Below are positions 6,983 to 14,382 of a stretch of DNA of 17,766 bases, in pieces; within the stretch, counting starts at the first letter, position 1; each line of letters starts with the position of its first letter. The stretch comes from Novosphingobium sp. GTDB taxonomy: Bacteria > Pseudomonadota > Alphaproteobacteria > Sphingomonadales > Sphingomonadaceae. The notes under the pieces were generated by a model, which was not told the origin of the DNA, did no database searches, and saw nothing but the letters and a program-made list of their open reading frames with translations. The stretch spans positions 1-17,766 of the forward strand of contig JAJTFU010000061.1 in assembly GCA_021299075.1 (NCBI GenBank), written 5' to 3'. A program made the position numbers and the translations under genes.

Positions 6983-7642
6983 CTATTCGGCGGCTGTCCG
7001 CTGGGCGGTGTAGGCATCGAGATAGGCGTGAAAGGCCCGGCGGATATGCCCGGTCATGATCGAGGCAGCCCATGCGGCATCGCCGCGGGCAAAGGCGGCG
7101 ATCAGCTCTTCATGCTCGTGATGCGAGCGTTGGAGGTTCTCCCGATCATAGTTCTGGGCCGTGCGCCAGACCACCGGCTGTTCGATCAGCCGGGTCAGCA
7201 GGCTGGCGAGGCGTGACGAGCCTGCGGCCGTCAGGATGATTTCGTGGAATGCGCGGTTGTTGTCGAGAAAGGCTGGAATATCGGGTCTTTCTCCGGCAAT
7301 CGCCGCGCCGATCAGGCGATTGTGGTGGCGCAGCGCCTCGACCTGGGCCGGGGCAATCCGCGTCGCAGCGCGGCGCGCGGCCTGGGCTTCGAGCATGGCG
7401 CGCAGTTCAAAGGCGTCCTCGATATCGTCATCCGACCAGTCGGCCACGAAGCTGCGCTGGCTTTCGCTGCGGCGGATCAGCAGATCGGATTCGAGTCGCC
7501 GCAACGCATCGCGCACCGGGGTGCGGGAAACCTCGCAGCGCAGCGCCAGGGCTTCCTCGCTCAGCTGCGTGCCCGGCGGCAGCTCGCCGGCCAGGATCAT
7601 TCCCCGAATTACCGTATAGGCATGATCAGAAGCACGCGACAT
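6983..7642 (-). CDS. GntR family transcriptional regulator, FCD (FadR-like) subfamily
   Basis: A 219-residue regulator of ordinary length for the subfamily. Residues about 5-68 form the winged helix-turn-helix (VIRGMILAGELPPGTQLSEE, then SRTPVRDALRRLES with the recognition helix). Residues 75-210 form the all-helical FCD effector domain with FELRAMLEAQAA and the metal/ligand residues Asp127 and His133 in DNNRAFH, His177 in HEHEELIAAFARGD and His199 in MTGHIRRAF. Such proteins usually bind carboxylate effectors and repress neighbouring catabolic genes. It is divergent from the TonB-dependent receptor and upstream of the lyase/HyuAB/CoA-transferase genes. The two TTGTATACAA-like sites flanking it imply autoregulation and local control. 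Effector unknown; likely an organic acid or CoA-pathway intermediate. Confidence 0.93.
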   Translation of the reverse strand: MSRASDHAYTVIRGMILAGELPPGTQLSEEALALRCEVSRTPVRDALRRLESDLLIRRSESQRSFVADWSDDDIEDAFELRAMLEAQAARRAATRIAPAQVEALRHHNRLIGAAIAGERPDIPAFLDNNRAFHEIILTAAGSSRLASLLTRLIEQPVVWRTAQNYDRENLQRSHHEHEELIAAFARGDAAWAASIMTGHIRRAFHAYLDAYTAQRTAAE

Positions 7643-7673
7643 GAAGCAACCCGAATGACTTGACCTGGACTAT

Positions 7674-7683
7674 TTGTATACAA
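7674..7683. promoter_or_regulatory. Putative GntR operator, perfect palindrome TTGTATACAA
   Basis: A perfect 10-bp palindrome in the 115-nt gap between the divergent GntR gene and TonB-dependent receptor, 31 nt from the regulator start and 74 nt from the receptor start. The GT..AC core is typical of GntR-family operators. It overlaps a possible -10 element for the regulator and lies within a possible receptor promoter that starts at TTGACC (7660-7665). A 9/10 copy occurs at 6960-6969. One bound dimer could control both directions. Confidence 0.7.
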
Positions 7684-7702
7684 TAAGCTGCACGCCTCGC
7701 AA
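7675..7702 (-). promoter_or_regulatory. Possible promoter of the GntR gene
   Basis: On the minus strand TTGCGA (7702-7697) and TATACA (7680-7675) are separated by 16 bases, an acceptable sigma-70-like arrangement. The -10 lies inside the TTGTATACAA palindrome, which would make it directly repressible. Spacing and motif match are modest, so this is a candidate only. Confidence 0.35.
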
Positions 7703-7757
7703 GCCGCCTGGCATGATGGGTCAAGATCGGGCGGCGGTGAACAGGGAGTATTACGAC

Positions 7758-8858
7758 ATGCGGATCACGCGCCTGCTGCTTTCGGCTTCGGCCGCCGGTC
7801 TTGCCCTTGGTGCCACCCCGGCTTTCGCGCAGGACAGCGCGGCCGATGGTGCCAATGAGGAAGAGGCCATCATCGTCACCGCCCGCCGCCAGAATGAGCG
7901 GCTGCAGGATGTCCCGGCTTCGGTGGCGGTGCTCTCCGCGGCCACGCTCGAAAACACCGGCGCCAAGAACGCCGACGATTTTGCCCAGCTCACCCCCGGC
8001 GTGACGATCGTCACCGGCACGGCTGAAGCTGGCGACACCCAGATCAACATCCGCGGCATCAACGGCGCACGCGACGCGGAAAGCTCGGTCGCGCTGGTGG
8101 TTGACGGAATCCTCAAGACCAACACCGCCCAGCTGAACCAGGTCCAGGGCACGCTGCGCCAGGTCGAAATCCTGAAAGGTCCGCAGGGCGCGCTCTATGG
8201 CCGCAACGCTGCGGCCGGCGCGATCGTGCTGCAGACGCTGAAGCCCAAGGACGTGCTCGAAGGCGGGGCGAAGGTCTCTTACGCCAATGAGAACACCTGG
8301 GATGCCTCGGCCTATATCTCGACCCCGCTGGGCGAGAGCGCCGGCCTGGTGGTGAGCGGCAGCTTCCAGCACACCGATGGCTTCTTCCGCAACATCTTCC
8401 TCGGCAACAGCAAGACGGTGGATGACAAGGAATCGTTCAACGTCGATGGCCGCCTGGTCGTCAAGGCCGGTGACAATACCGAGTTCGACGTGAAGGTCCG
8501 TTATGCTGAGTTCCCACAACTTCGACAGCATGAAGCTGGTCGCCTGGGCGCTCTATTCGGACACCAAGCAGGACCTGGTCGCCGATGGCACCTCGGCCGA
8601 CTTTGCCCGTTACATCAGCGCGGCCCAGCCGGCCGGAGCGGCAACGGTCAATTCGTGCTTTGCCACGACGCTTGCCAACCGCGGCTTTCCGGTAAACCAG
8701 CCGGGTGCGATCGGCCAGATCCCGGTGCCGTTCATCTTCGCCCCGGCCAATGGCTCGACCTTCGGGCCTTACAGCAACACCACTTGCGACGGCATCCAGT
8801 ACCAGCTGCGCAACCAGAGGGACTTCAGCGCCGAAGTGCGCTTGGTTTCGACCGGTGA
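7758..8858 (+). CDS. TonB-dependent receptor, N-terminal part of a frame-broken gene
   Basis: The likely start is ATG 7758, with AGGGAG 9 nt upstream, giving a clean signal peptide MRITRLLLSASAAGLALGATPAFAQ. The TonB-box-like region follows (EEAIIVTARRQNERLQDVP), then the plug domain with INIRGINGARDAESSVALVV and VEILKGPQGALYGRNAAAGA, and the first barrel strands to VKVRYAE near 8510. Beyond that the frame is lost (Arg/Gly/His-rich residues to the stop at 8858), and homology resumes in the +1 frame from about 8509. Sphingomonad receptors of this type normally have an extracellular-loop segment of some tens of residues here, so sequence is missing as well as shifted. The protein would act in the outer membrane as an energised importer, probably for the substrate of the divergent operon. 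Confidence 0.85.
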   Translation: MRITRLLLSASAAGLALGATPAFAQDSAADGANEEEAIIVTARRQNERLQDVPASVAVLSAATLENTGAKNADDFAQLTPGVTIVTGTAEAGDTQINIRGINGARDAESSVALVVDGILKTNTAQLNQVQGTLRQVEILKGPQGALYGRNAAAGAIVLQTLKPKDVLEGGAKVSYANENTWDASAYISTPLGESAGLVVSGSFQHTDGFFRNIFLGNSKTVDDKESFNVDGRLVVKAGDNTEFDVKVRYAEFPQLRQHEAGRLGALFGHQAGPGRRWHLGRLCPLHQRGPAGRSGNGQFVLCHDACQPRLSGKPAGCDRPDPGAVHLRPGQWLDLRALQQHHLRRHPVPAAQPEGLQRRSALGFDR

Positions 8859-10122
8859 CGGCCCGGTCTCGTGGCAGCTGGGTGCCTATTACCTCAATAT
8901 CGACCGGCAGACTGGCGTCAGCCTGAGCGGCGATACCGGAGCCGGGGTGATCAAGAACCTCTACAATGGCCCGACCACCGCGAACCCGACCTCGCTGCTG
9001 CTGGCCGACCAGTTCGACACCAATGTCTATGCCGCCTTCGGCTCGCTGGAGTTCAAGCCGAACGACCAGTTCAAGGCCGGTCTGGCATTGCGCTATGACA
9101 TCGAGGATCGCGCTTCCAGCTCGCTGGTGCCGACCGCGACCGATCCCTTTACCGGCGGTCCGATCAACCCTGGCCAGGCGTTCGGCCCGCTGACCCCGAA
9201 GTCCGCATCCTACAAGCAGCTCCAGCCGAAGATCACGCTGAGCTATACCCCGTCGAGCGAGCTCAACATCTATGCCAACTGGGGTATCGGCTTCAAATCG
9301 GGCGGGTTCAACAACCAGGGTTCGTCGGCGATCATCAACGGCAACTTCAACAACGGCGTGACCCCCGGCACGATCAACGCCAACGTCCGGATCAACGACG
9401 ATTACCGCAAGGAAAAGTCGAGCGCGTTTGAAGCCGGGATCAAGGGCACGCTGCTCGACAACCGCATTACCTTTGACCTGGCGGGCTATTACACCCGCAT
9501 AACCGACATGCAGTTCTTCGAATTCTTCGTTGGCAGCTTCGGCCTGCTGCGCGTGGTTTCGAACATCGACACGGTCGACGTGAAGGGTGCGGAAATCAAC
9601 CTGACCGCCAAGGTGGTTGATGGGTTCAAGCTGTTCGGTTCGTTCAACGTGACTGACAGCGAGATCAAGAAGAACTCTTCGCGCCCCTACACCGTGGGCA
9701 ACAAGTCGCCCTATACGGCCGACTGGACCCTCAACGTCGGGGCGGACATCAAGGTGCCGGTCACCGACAGCCTGCGGATCACCGGCCGTGCCGACTACCG
9801 CCTGACCGGCCCGACCTGGTTCCACACCGTGCAGGATCAGGAACGCCCGACCCTGTTCAGCGGCCTGCTGCCGATCTCGGCGCTGGCCCTGCCGGCAGTG
9901 GTCGGCAACGCCCGCTACGACGTGGCCCAGCGTGACAAGTTCGGCGTGTTCAATGCCCGCCTGGGCCTTGAAACCGATCGCTACCACCTGGTCGCCTTCG
10001 CCGAGAACCTGTTCAACAAGAAGTACATCGCCGAAGCGATCCCCGCGATCGAGTTTGGCGGCTCGTTCATCTCGCCGGGCGGGCGCCGCCTGATCGGTGT
10101 CGAAGCAGGCATGAAGTTCTAA
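8503..10122 (+). CDS. TonB-dependent receptor, C-terminal beta-barrel part of a frame-broken gene
   Basis: From about 8509 this frame carries a continuous TonB-dependent receptor barrel. It begins SHNFDSMKLVAWALYSDTK and passes through alternating strands such as DFSAEVRLVSTGDGPVSWQL, NIYANWGIGFKSGGFNNQG and KSSAFEAGIKGTLLDNRITF. It closes with the outer-membrane signature GGRRLIGVEAGMKF, ending in the terminal Phe needed for barrel assembly. ATG 8503 lies in the junction itself and has no signal peptide, so this piece cannot be an independent outer-membrane protein. Together with the N-terminal part it gives about 790 residues, a little short for the family. Apart from the single break the barrel is undamaged, which argues for a recent lesion or an assembly collapse. 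A strong hairpin follows the stop. Confidence 0.85.
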   Translation: MLSSHNFDSMKLVAWALYSDTKQDLVADGTSADFARYISAAQPAGAATVNSCFATTLANRGFPVNQPGAIGQIPVPFIFAPANGSTFGPYSNTTCDGIQYQLRNQRDFSAEVRLVSTGDGPVSWQLGAYYLNIDRQTGVSLSGDTGAGVIKNLYNGPTTANPTSLLLADQFDTNVYAAFGSLEFKPNDQFKAGLALRYDIEDRASSSLVPTATDPFTGGPINPGQAFGPLTPKSASYKQLQPKITLSYTPSSELNIYANWGIGFKSGGFNNQGSSAIINGNFNNGVTPGTINANVRINDDYRKEKSSAFEAGIKGTLLDNRITFDLAGYYTRITDMQFFEFFVGSFGLLRVVSNIDTVDVKGAEINLTAKVVDGFKLFGSFNVTDSEIKKNSSRPYTVGNKSPYTADWTLNVGADIKVPVTDSLRITGRADYRLTGPTWFHTVQDQERPTLFSGLLPISALALPAVVGNARYDVAQRDKFGVFNARLGLETDRYHLVAFAENLFNKKYIAEAIPAIEFGGSFISPGGRRLIGVEAGMKF

Positions 10123-10149
10123 GACCAGGTCTGGACCGACCGAACGCAG

Positions 10150-10177
10150 GGGGCCGGTGGCGCAAGCTGCCGGCCCC
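10150..10177 (+). terminator. Intrinsic-terminator-like hairpin after the TonB-dependent receptor
   Basis: GGGGCCGG (10150-10157) pairs with CCGGCCCC (10170-10177). The 12 bases between them can continue the stem through two G-U and two G-C pairs around a GCAA (GNRA) tetraloop, giving a 12-bp hairpin 27 nt after the receptor stop. The following TTCGCTTGT is only moderately T-rich, so termination strength is uncertain. It separates the receptor from the RND pair. Confidence 0.7.
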
Positions 10178-10181
10178 TTCG

Positions 10182-10195
10182 CTTGTCCGGACAAG
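10182..10195 (+). promoter_or_regulatory. Putative operator CTTGTCCGGACAAG (shared motif, site 2)
   Basis: A perfect 14-bp palindrome starting 5 bases after the terminator hairpin and ending 50 nt before the membrane-fusion protein ATG. It shares the 12-bp core TTGTCCGGACAA with 14394-14407 and differs by one base from the minus-strand reading of 227-240. Together with the 17-bp palindrome at 10208-10224 it makes this short promoter region unusually rich in dyad symmetry. Confidence 0.72.
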
Positions 10196-10207
10196 GTACA
10201 AATACCG

Positions 10208-10224
10208 GGTTGCAAATTGCAACC
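10208..10224 (+). promoter_or_regulatory. Second putative operator, 17-bp palindrome GGTTGCAAATTGCAACC
   Basis: Two perfect 8-bp arms flank a single central A, 21 nt before the ATG of the membrane-fusion protein. The TTGCAA unit is itself self-complementary, so the site is both an inverted and a direct repeat. Its sequence is unrelated to TTGTCCGGACAA, suggesting a second regulator, for instance a TetR/MarR-type pump repressor encoded elsewhere. No regulator gene lies next to the pump. Confidence 0.55.
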
Positions 10225-10245
10225 TAAACCGGCATGAGCGGGTAA

Positions 10246-11289
10246 ATGCCTATCCCCCCACGCCTAATTCCCGCCCTGTTGCTCCCGCTGCTGGCAGCTT
10301 GTGGCGCTGCGGAATCGCCGCCGCCGGCCAAGCCGCTGCGCGTCAGCGTGGTCACGGTCGGCCAGGAAGCGGCCGCTCCGGTGATCGAGGCGGCGGGTAC
10401 GGCGGCGCTGCGCAAGGAAATCCCGCTGGGCTTTACCACGCCGGGTCAGATCGCCCGGATCACCGTGCAGGAGGGTGACCGGGTCCAGCGCGGCCAGGTT
10501 CTCGCCACGCTCGACATGACCAGCGTCGGTGCCTCGCTCGAAGCCGCCGCTGCCGAGCGGGATCGGGCCGGGGCAGAGCTGAACCGGCTCAAGCAGCTCT
10601 ATGCCCAGGGCTGGATCACCAAGGCGCGGCTCGAAGCGGCCGAGGCCGCCGCGCGCAGCGCCAGCGCCAATGTTTCGGCGCGGCGCTTCTCGCTCCAGAC
10701 CGCGCGGGTCGTTGCCCCGGCAGATGGCATCGTGCTCAGCCGCACCGCCGAGCCGGGCCAGATCATCGATGCGGGGATGCCGGTGGTAACACTGGGCGAT
10801 GCCTCCAGCGGCTTCGTGCTGCGGGTGCTGCTGGCCGATCGCGATGCGGTGCGGGTGCGGGCGGGAATTCCGGCCGAGGTTCGGTTCGATGCCTTGCCCG
10901 GCACGGTCCTGTCCGGGCCGGTGATCGAGGTTGGCGGCCGCTCCGATCGCGGCACCGGGGCCTTCACCGCCGAGATTGCCTTGCCCGCCGATCCCCGCCT
11001 GCGCTCGGGCCTGGTTGGCCGCGCGACCATCGCCACGCCGGCGGCGGGCGGTTCGACCCGGCTGGTCATCCCGCCCACCGCGATCTTCGCGGTCCGGGCG
11101 GACGAGGGCTTTGTCTATGTCGTCGATGCCCAGCGCCGGGTAAAGGCGCGGCAGGTTGCGCTGGGGCCCTTGTCTGCCACAGGCGCGGAGATTCTCTTCG
11201 GTCTCAACCGCGGCGAGAAAATTGCCGTCTCGGGTCTCGACCGCTTGCGTGATGGTGCGGAGATCGATCCGGCCGGGCCGCCGCGCTGA
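10246..11289 (+). CDS. RND efflux periplasmic adaptor (membrane-fusion protein), lipoprotein
   Basis: A 347-residue HlyD/AcrA-type adaptor. The N-terminus has a lipoprotein signal with lipobox LLAAC, so Cys19 would be lipidated and anchored in the inner membrane facing the periplasm. Then come a first lipoyl half (PLGFTTPGQIARITVQEGDR), a short alpha-hairpin (SLEAAAAERDRAGAELNRLK to about residue 150), a second lipoyl half (VVAPADGIVLSRTAEPGQII) and beta-barrel/membrane-proximal domains. It bridges the RND pump to an outer-membrane channel. Its TGA overlaps the pump ATG by one base (TGATG), showing tight coupling. The ribosome-binding site is weak. A four-codon in-frame ATG...TAA abuts the start. 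Two palindromes upstream suggest regulation. Confidence 0.9.
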   Translation: MPIPPRLIPALLLPLLAACGAAESPPPAKPLRVSVVTVGQEAAAPVIEAAGTAALRKEIPLGFTTPGQIARITVQEGDRVQRGQVLATLDMTSVGASLEAAAAERDRAGAELNRLKQLYAQGWITKARLEAAEAAARSASANVSARRFSLQTARVVAPADGIVLSRTAEPGQIIDAGMPVVTLGDASSGFVLRVLLADRDAVRVRAGIPAEVRFDALPGTVLSGPVIEVGGRSDRGTGAFTAEIALPADPRLRSGLVGRATIATPAAGGSTRLVIPPTAIFAVRADEGFVYVVDAQRRVKARQVALGPLSATGAEILFGLNRGEKIAVSGLDRLRDGAEIDPAGPPR

Positions 11290-14200
11290 TGGGTTTCGTC
11301 GCCACTGCAGTCCGCCGCTGGCAGATCACGCTGGTGGCTTTCCTGCTGCTCGCGCTGCTGGGCTTCAACGCCTTCCGTGCCATTCCGCGCGCGGTCGATC
11401 CCTATTTTCCGATCCCACTCACGGTCGTGATTGTCACCCTGCCGGGGGCCGATGCGGCGGAGATGGAAGAAACCGTGGCCAAGCCGCTCGAGCGGGTGCT
11501 GCAGGGCCTTGATAACGTTCGTGACATTACCTCTCGGTCAAGCGACGGCCTGACCAGCATTTCGATCTGGTTCGATTACGGCACCGATGCCGAGCAGGCC
11601 TATGATCGCAGCGTCCGCGACGTAAATGCACTGCGGCCGCAACTGCCGAACGGCATCCAGCGACTGGAGGTGCGCCGCCCGCGTACGACCGAGGCAGCCA
11701 TCTCTCAGATCGCTCTGGTCAGCGAAACGGCCTCGTGGCGGCGAATGGAAAAATACTCCGAGGACCTGCGTGACCGGCTCGCGGCAATCGACGGGGTCCG
11801 CAATACCGAGCTTTACGGCCTGCCAAACCCCGAGGTGCGGATCGCGCTCGACCCGGCGCGGCTGGCTGAACGGCGCCTGCCGCCGGGGCTGGTGGCGAGT
11901 GCAATTGCGCAAGGCGGGGTCGATGTTCCGGCCGGCGCGGTCAATGCCGGCAACCGCCGCTTCAATGTCCAGTCGGGCGGGGCCTATCGCAGCCTTGAGG
12001 CGATCCGCGCGATTCCGCTGCGCGGCGGGGACGGGCAGCTCCTGACCGTGGGCGATGTCGCCAGCGTCGAATGGGCTGAGGCGGAGCGCCTGCACATCAC
12101 CCGGCTCAACGGCCAGCGCGCGGTCTTCGTCGGGGTGCGCAAGAAGGATATCACCGACACGCTGGTGCTGCGCGACCGGCTGAAGGTGGCGAAGGAGGAG
12201 TTTCAAAAGGAACTGCCGCCCGACATCAAGCTGGTCTCGGTCTTTGACCAGAGCAACGACATCGAGCGCAAGCTCAACCAGTTGGCCAAGGACTTTGCCA
12301 TCGCCCTGGTGCTGGTGCTCGTTACCCTGCTGCCGCTGGGTCCGCGCGCCTCGCTGGTGGTGATGCTCTCGATCCCGACCTCGCTGGCGATCGGCCTCAC
12401 CGGCCTCAACATCCTGGGCTATTCGCTCAACCAGCTCACCGTCTCTGGCTTCATTGTCGCGCTGGGCCTGCTGGTCGACGATTCGATCGTGGTGACCGAG
12501 AATATCGAGCGCCACATCCGCATGGGCAAGGACCGGGTGACCGCGGCGATCGAGGGCACGAAGGAGATCACACTGGCGGTGATGGGCTCTACCGGGGTGC
12601 TCATCTTTGCGTTCCTGCCGCTGGCCAACCTGCCGGAGACGGCCGGGGACTTCACCCGCAGTCTGCCGATGGCCGTGCTGCTGACGGTAGCCGCCTCGCT
12701 GCTGGTTTCGATGAGCCTGGTGCCCTTCGCAGCCAGCCGGCTCCTGCCCGCCAGCGAGAGCCACGAAGGCAATCGCTTCCTCCGCTGGGTGACCGAGCGG
12801 ATCGAGCACTGGTACCGCCCGGCGCTGCATTGGAGCCTGGCCAACCCGCACAAGACCGTCTGGGGGGCGATGGCGGCCTGCATGCTGATGTTTGCGACCA
12901 TTCCGTGGATCGGCTTCAGCCTGTTCCCGAAGGCTGACGTGCCATACTTCCTGGTGCGGATTGAAGCGCCTGAAGGATCGAGCTTTGCGACCGCTGACAA
13001 GGCCGTGCGCGAAGTCGCTGCGATCATGCAGCAGAAGCCCGAAGTGCAGGACGTGATGGAAAACACCGGGCGCTCCAACCCGCAGATCTATTACAACGCC
13101 CTGCCGCGCGAGGCCGATACCCGGTTCGGCGAGCTGTTCGTGACGCTCAAGGACTTCTCGCCCAGCGAGACCCCCGCACTGGTCGAAAAGCTGCGCGATG
13201 AGCTGAGCCGCTATCCTTCGGCCCGCGTCACAGTCGAACAGTTCGAGCAAGGTCCGCCAATCGACGCGCCAATCGCAATCCGGATCAGCGGGCCGGAGCT
13301 GGGCGAGCTCAAGCGGCTCTCGGCCCAATTTGCAGCGACGATCCGCCAGACCCTAGGCACCCGCGATGTCATCGATCCGCTGGCGATCGACCGGATCGAT
13401 CTCGATCTCTCGGTCGATCCGGCCAAGGTTGGTCTGCTGAATGTGGCTCCTGATGCGGTACGCCGGACGCTGCGGCTCGCCATTTCGGGCGAGCGGGCTA
13501 GCAGCCTGCGCGACGCCGAAGGCGACGCCTATCCGGTGGTGGTGCGCCTACCATTCGAACAGGAAGTGCCGGTTGCGGTGCTCGACAAGATCTATGTCAG
13601 TTCGCTGTCCGGCGCCTCGATCCCGCTGTCGCAGCTGACCGAGCCCAAGATGCAGGCCGGCCCGGCCACGATCAACCGCTACAAGCTGCAGCGGCTGGTC
13701 ACGGTCACCTCGTTCGTCAAGGACGGGTTCCTCGCTTCCAAGGTCAACAACGACGTGCTGGAACGGGTGCGCAAGATCCCGCTGCCGCCAGGCTATTCGC
13801 TCAGCGTCGGCGGCCAGGCCGAGGTGTCGGCGCGCAACAACACCGGCGTTGGCGGCATTGCCATGCTGGCGGTATTCGGAATCCTCTCGGTGCTGGTGCT
13901 CGAATTCGGGCGGTTCCGCGAAGTGACCGTGGTGGCGGGGGTGGTGCCGCTGGGACTGTTTGGCGGCCTGTGGGCGCTGATCATCACCGGCAATTCGCTG
14001 TCGTACCTGGCGGTGATCGGGTTCATCGCGCTGATCGGGATCGAGATCAAGAATTCGATCCTGCTGGTCGATTTCACGACCCAGCTGCGCCAGCAGGGGA
14101 TGGAATTGATGGAGGCGATCGAGCGCGCGGGTGAAATCCGCTTTCTGCCGGTGCTGCTGACCTCGGTCACGGCGATCGGCGGGCTGCTGCCGCTGGCGCT

Positions 14201-14336
14201 GTCTGGCTCACCGCTTTATGCTCCGCTAGCCTGGGTAATCATCGGCGGGCTGGTCTCTTCGACCCTGCTCAGCCGGATCGTCATCCCGGCGATGTACCTG
14301 CTGCTGGTGCGCGGCGCACCGCCGCCGACAAGCTGA
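11289..14336 (+). CDS. RND efflux transporter, HAE1/AcrB-like inner-membrane pump
   Basis: A 1015-residue resistance-nodulation-division permease with the family layout: TM1 (about residues 12-30), first periplasmic porter region, TM2-TM6, a second periplasmic region, and TM8-TM12. The proton-relay residues are present: Asp397 and Asp398 in ALGLLVDDSIVVTENIER (TM4) and Lys921 in IGIEIKNSILLVDF (TM10). The pump should therefore be proton-driven and functional. Length is slightly below AcrB. Substrates cannot be inferred, though the shared operator with CoA-pathway genes suggests export of a pathway acid, a toxic substrate or an aromatic compound. No outer-membrane channel gene follows, so a TolC-like protein must come from elsewhere. 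The gene ends 122 nt before the CoA-lyase start, with no convincing terminator between. Confidence 0.94.
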   Translation: MGFVATAVRRWQITLVAFLLLALLGFNAFRAIPRAVDPYFPIPLTVVIVTLPGADAAEMEETVAKPLERVLQGLDNVRDITSRSSDGLTSISIWFDYGTDAEQAYDRSVRDVNALRPQLPNGIQRLEVRRPRTTEAAISQIALVSETASWRRMEKYSEDLRDRLAAIDGVRNTELYGLPNPEVRIALDPARLAERRLPPGLVASAIAQGGVDVPAGAVNAGNRRFNVQSGGAYRSLEAIRAIPLRGGDGQLLTVGDVASVEWAEAERLHITRLNGQRAVFVGVRKKDITDTLVLRDRLKVAKEEFQKELPPDIKLVSVFDQSNDIERKLNQLAKDFAIALVLVLVTLLPLGPRASLVVMLSIPTSLAIGLTGLNILGYSLNQLTVSGFIVALGLLVDDSIVVTENIERHIRMGKDRVTAAIEGTKEITLAVMGSTGVLIFAFLPLANLPETAGDFTRSLPMAVLLTVAASLLVSMSLVPFAASRLLPASESHEGNRFLRWVTERIEHWYRPALHWSLANPHKTVWGAMAACMLMFATIPWIGFSLFPKADVPYFLVRIEAPEGSSFATADKAVREVAAIMQQKPEVQDVMENTGRSNPQIYYNALPREADTRFGELFVTLKDFSPSETPALVEKLRDELSRYPSARVTVEQFEQGPPIDAPIAIRISGPELGELKRLSAQFAATIRQTLGTRDVIDPLAIDRIDLDLSVDPAKVGLLNVAPDAVRRTLRLAISGERASSLRDAEGDAYPVVVRLPFEQEVPVAVLDKIYVSSLSGASIPLSQLTEPKMQAGPATINRYKLQRLVTVTSFVKDGFLASKVNNDVLERVRKIPLPPGYSLSVGGQAEVSARNNTGVGGIAMLAVFGILSVLVLEFGRFREVTVVAGVVPLGLFGGLWALIITGNSLSYLAVIGFIALIGIEIKNSILLVDFTTQLRQQGMELMEAIERAGEIRFLPVLLTSVTAIGGLLPLALSGSPLYAPLAWVIIGGLVSSTLLSRIVIPAMYLLLVRGAPPPTS

Positions 14337-14382
14337 GCCGGAAGGCCATTACGGCAGTTTGTCCATCTGGTGGATGAATTGC

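Noticed and set aside
7674..7757. Upstream ATG-containing extension of the receptor, giving about 28 extra N-terminal residues
   Set aside because: The extension would begin inside the operator and place non-hydrophobic residues before the signal peptide. ATG 7758 has a good RBS and begins a clean signal sequence.
8500..8515. Programmed ribosomal frameshifting as an explanation for the split receptor and split HyuA
   Set aside because: No slippery sequence was seen at either junction, both would need an unusual +1 shift, and a shift would still leave out residues that the families normally contain. Deletion or assembly collapse fits better.
8461..10215. Long minus-strand open frame (584 codons) opposite the receptor barrel
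   Set aside because: It is antisense to the conserved barrel, starts in the intergenic operator region and shows no domain.
11538..13328. Long minus-strand open frame (596 codons) opposite the RND pump
   Set aside because: It is a GC-driven shadow of the pump coding sequence, with low-complexity Gln/His/Arg-rich residues.
14337..14375. Possible terminator after the RND pump (GCCG...CGGC followed by AGTTTG) and the TCCATCTGGTGGA inverted repeat
   Set aside because: The stems are only 4 bp and the T-run is short, so neither is convincing as a terminator or operator.
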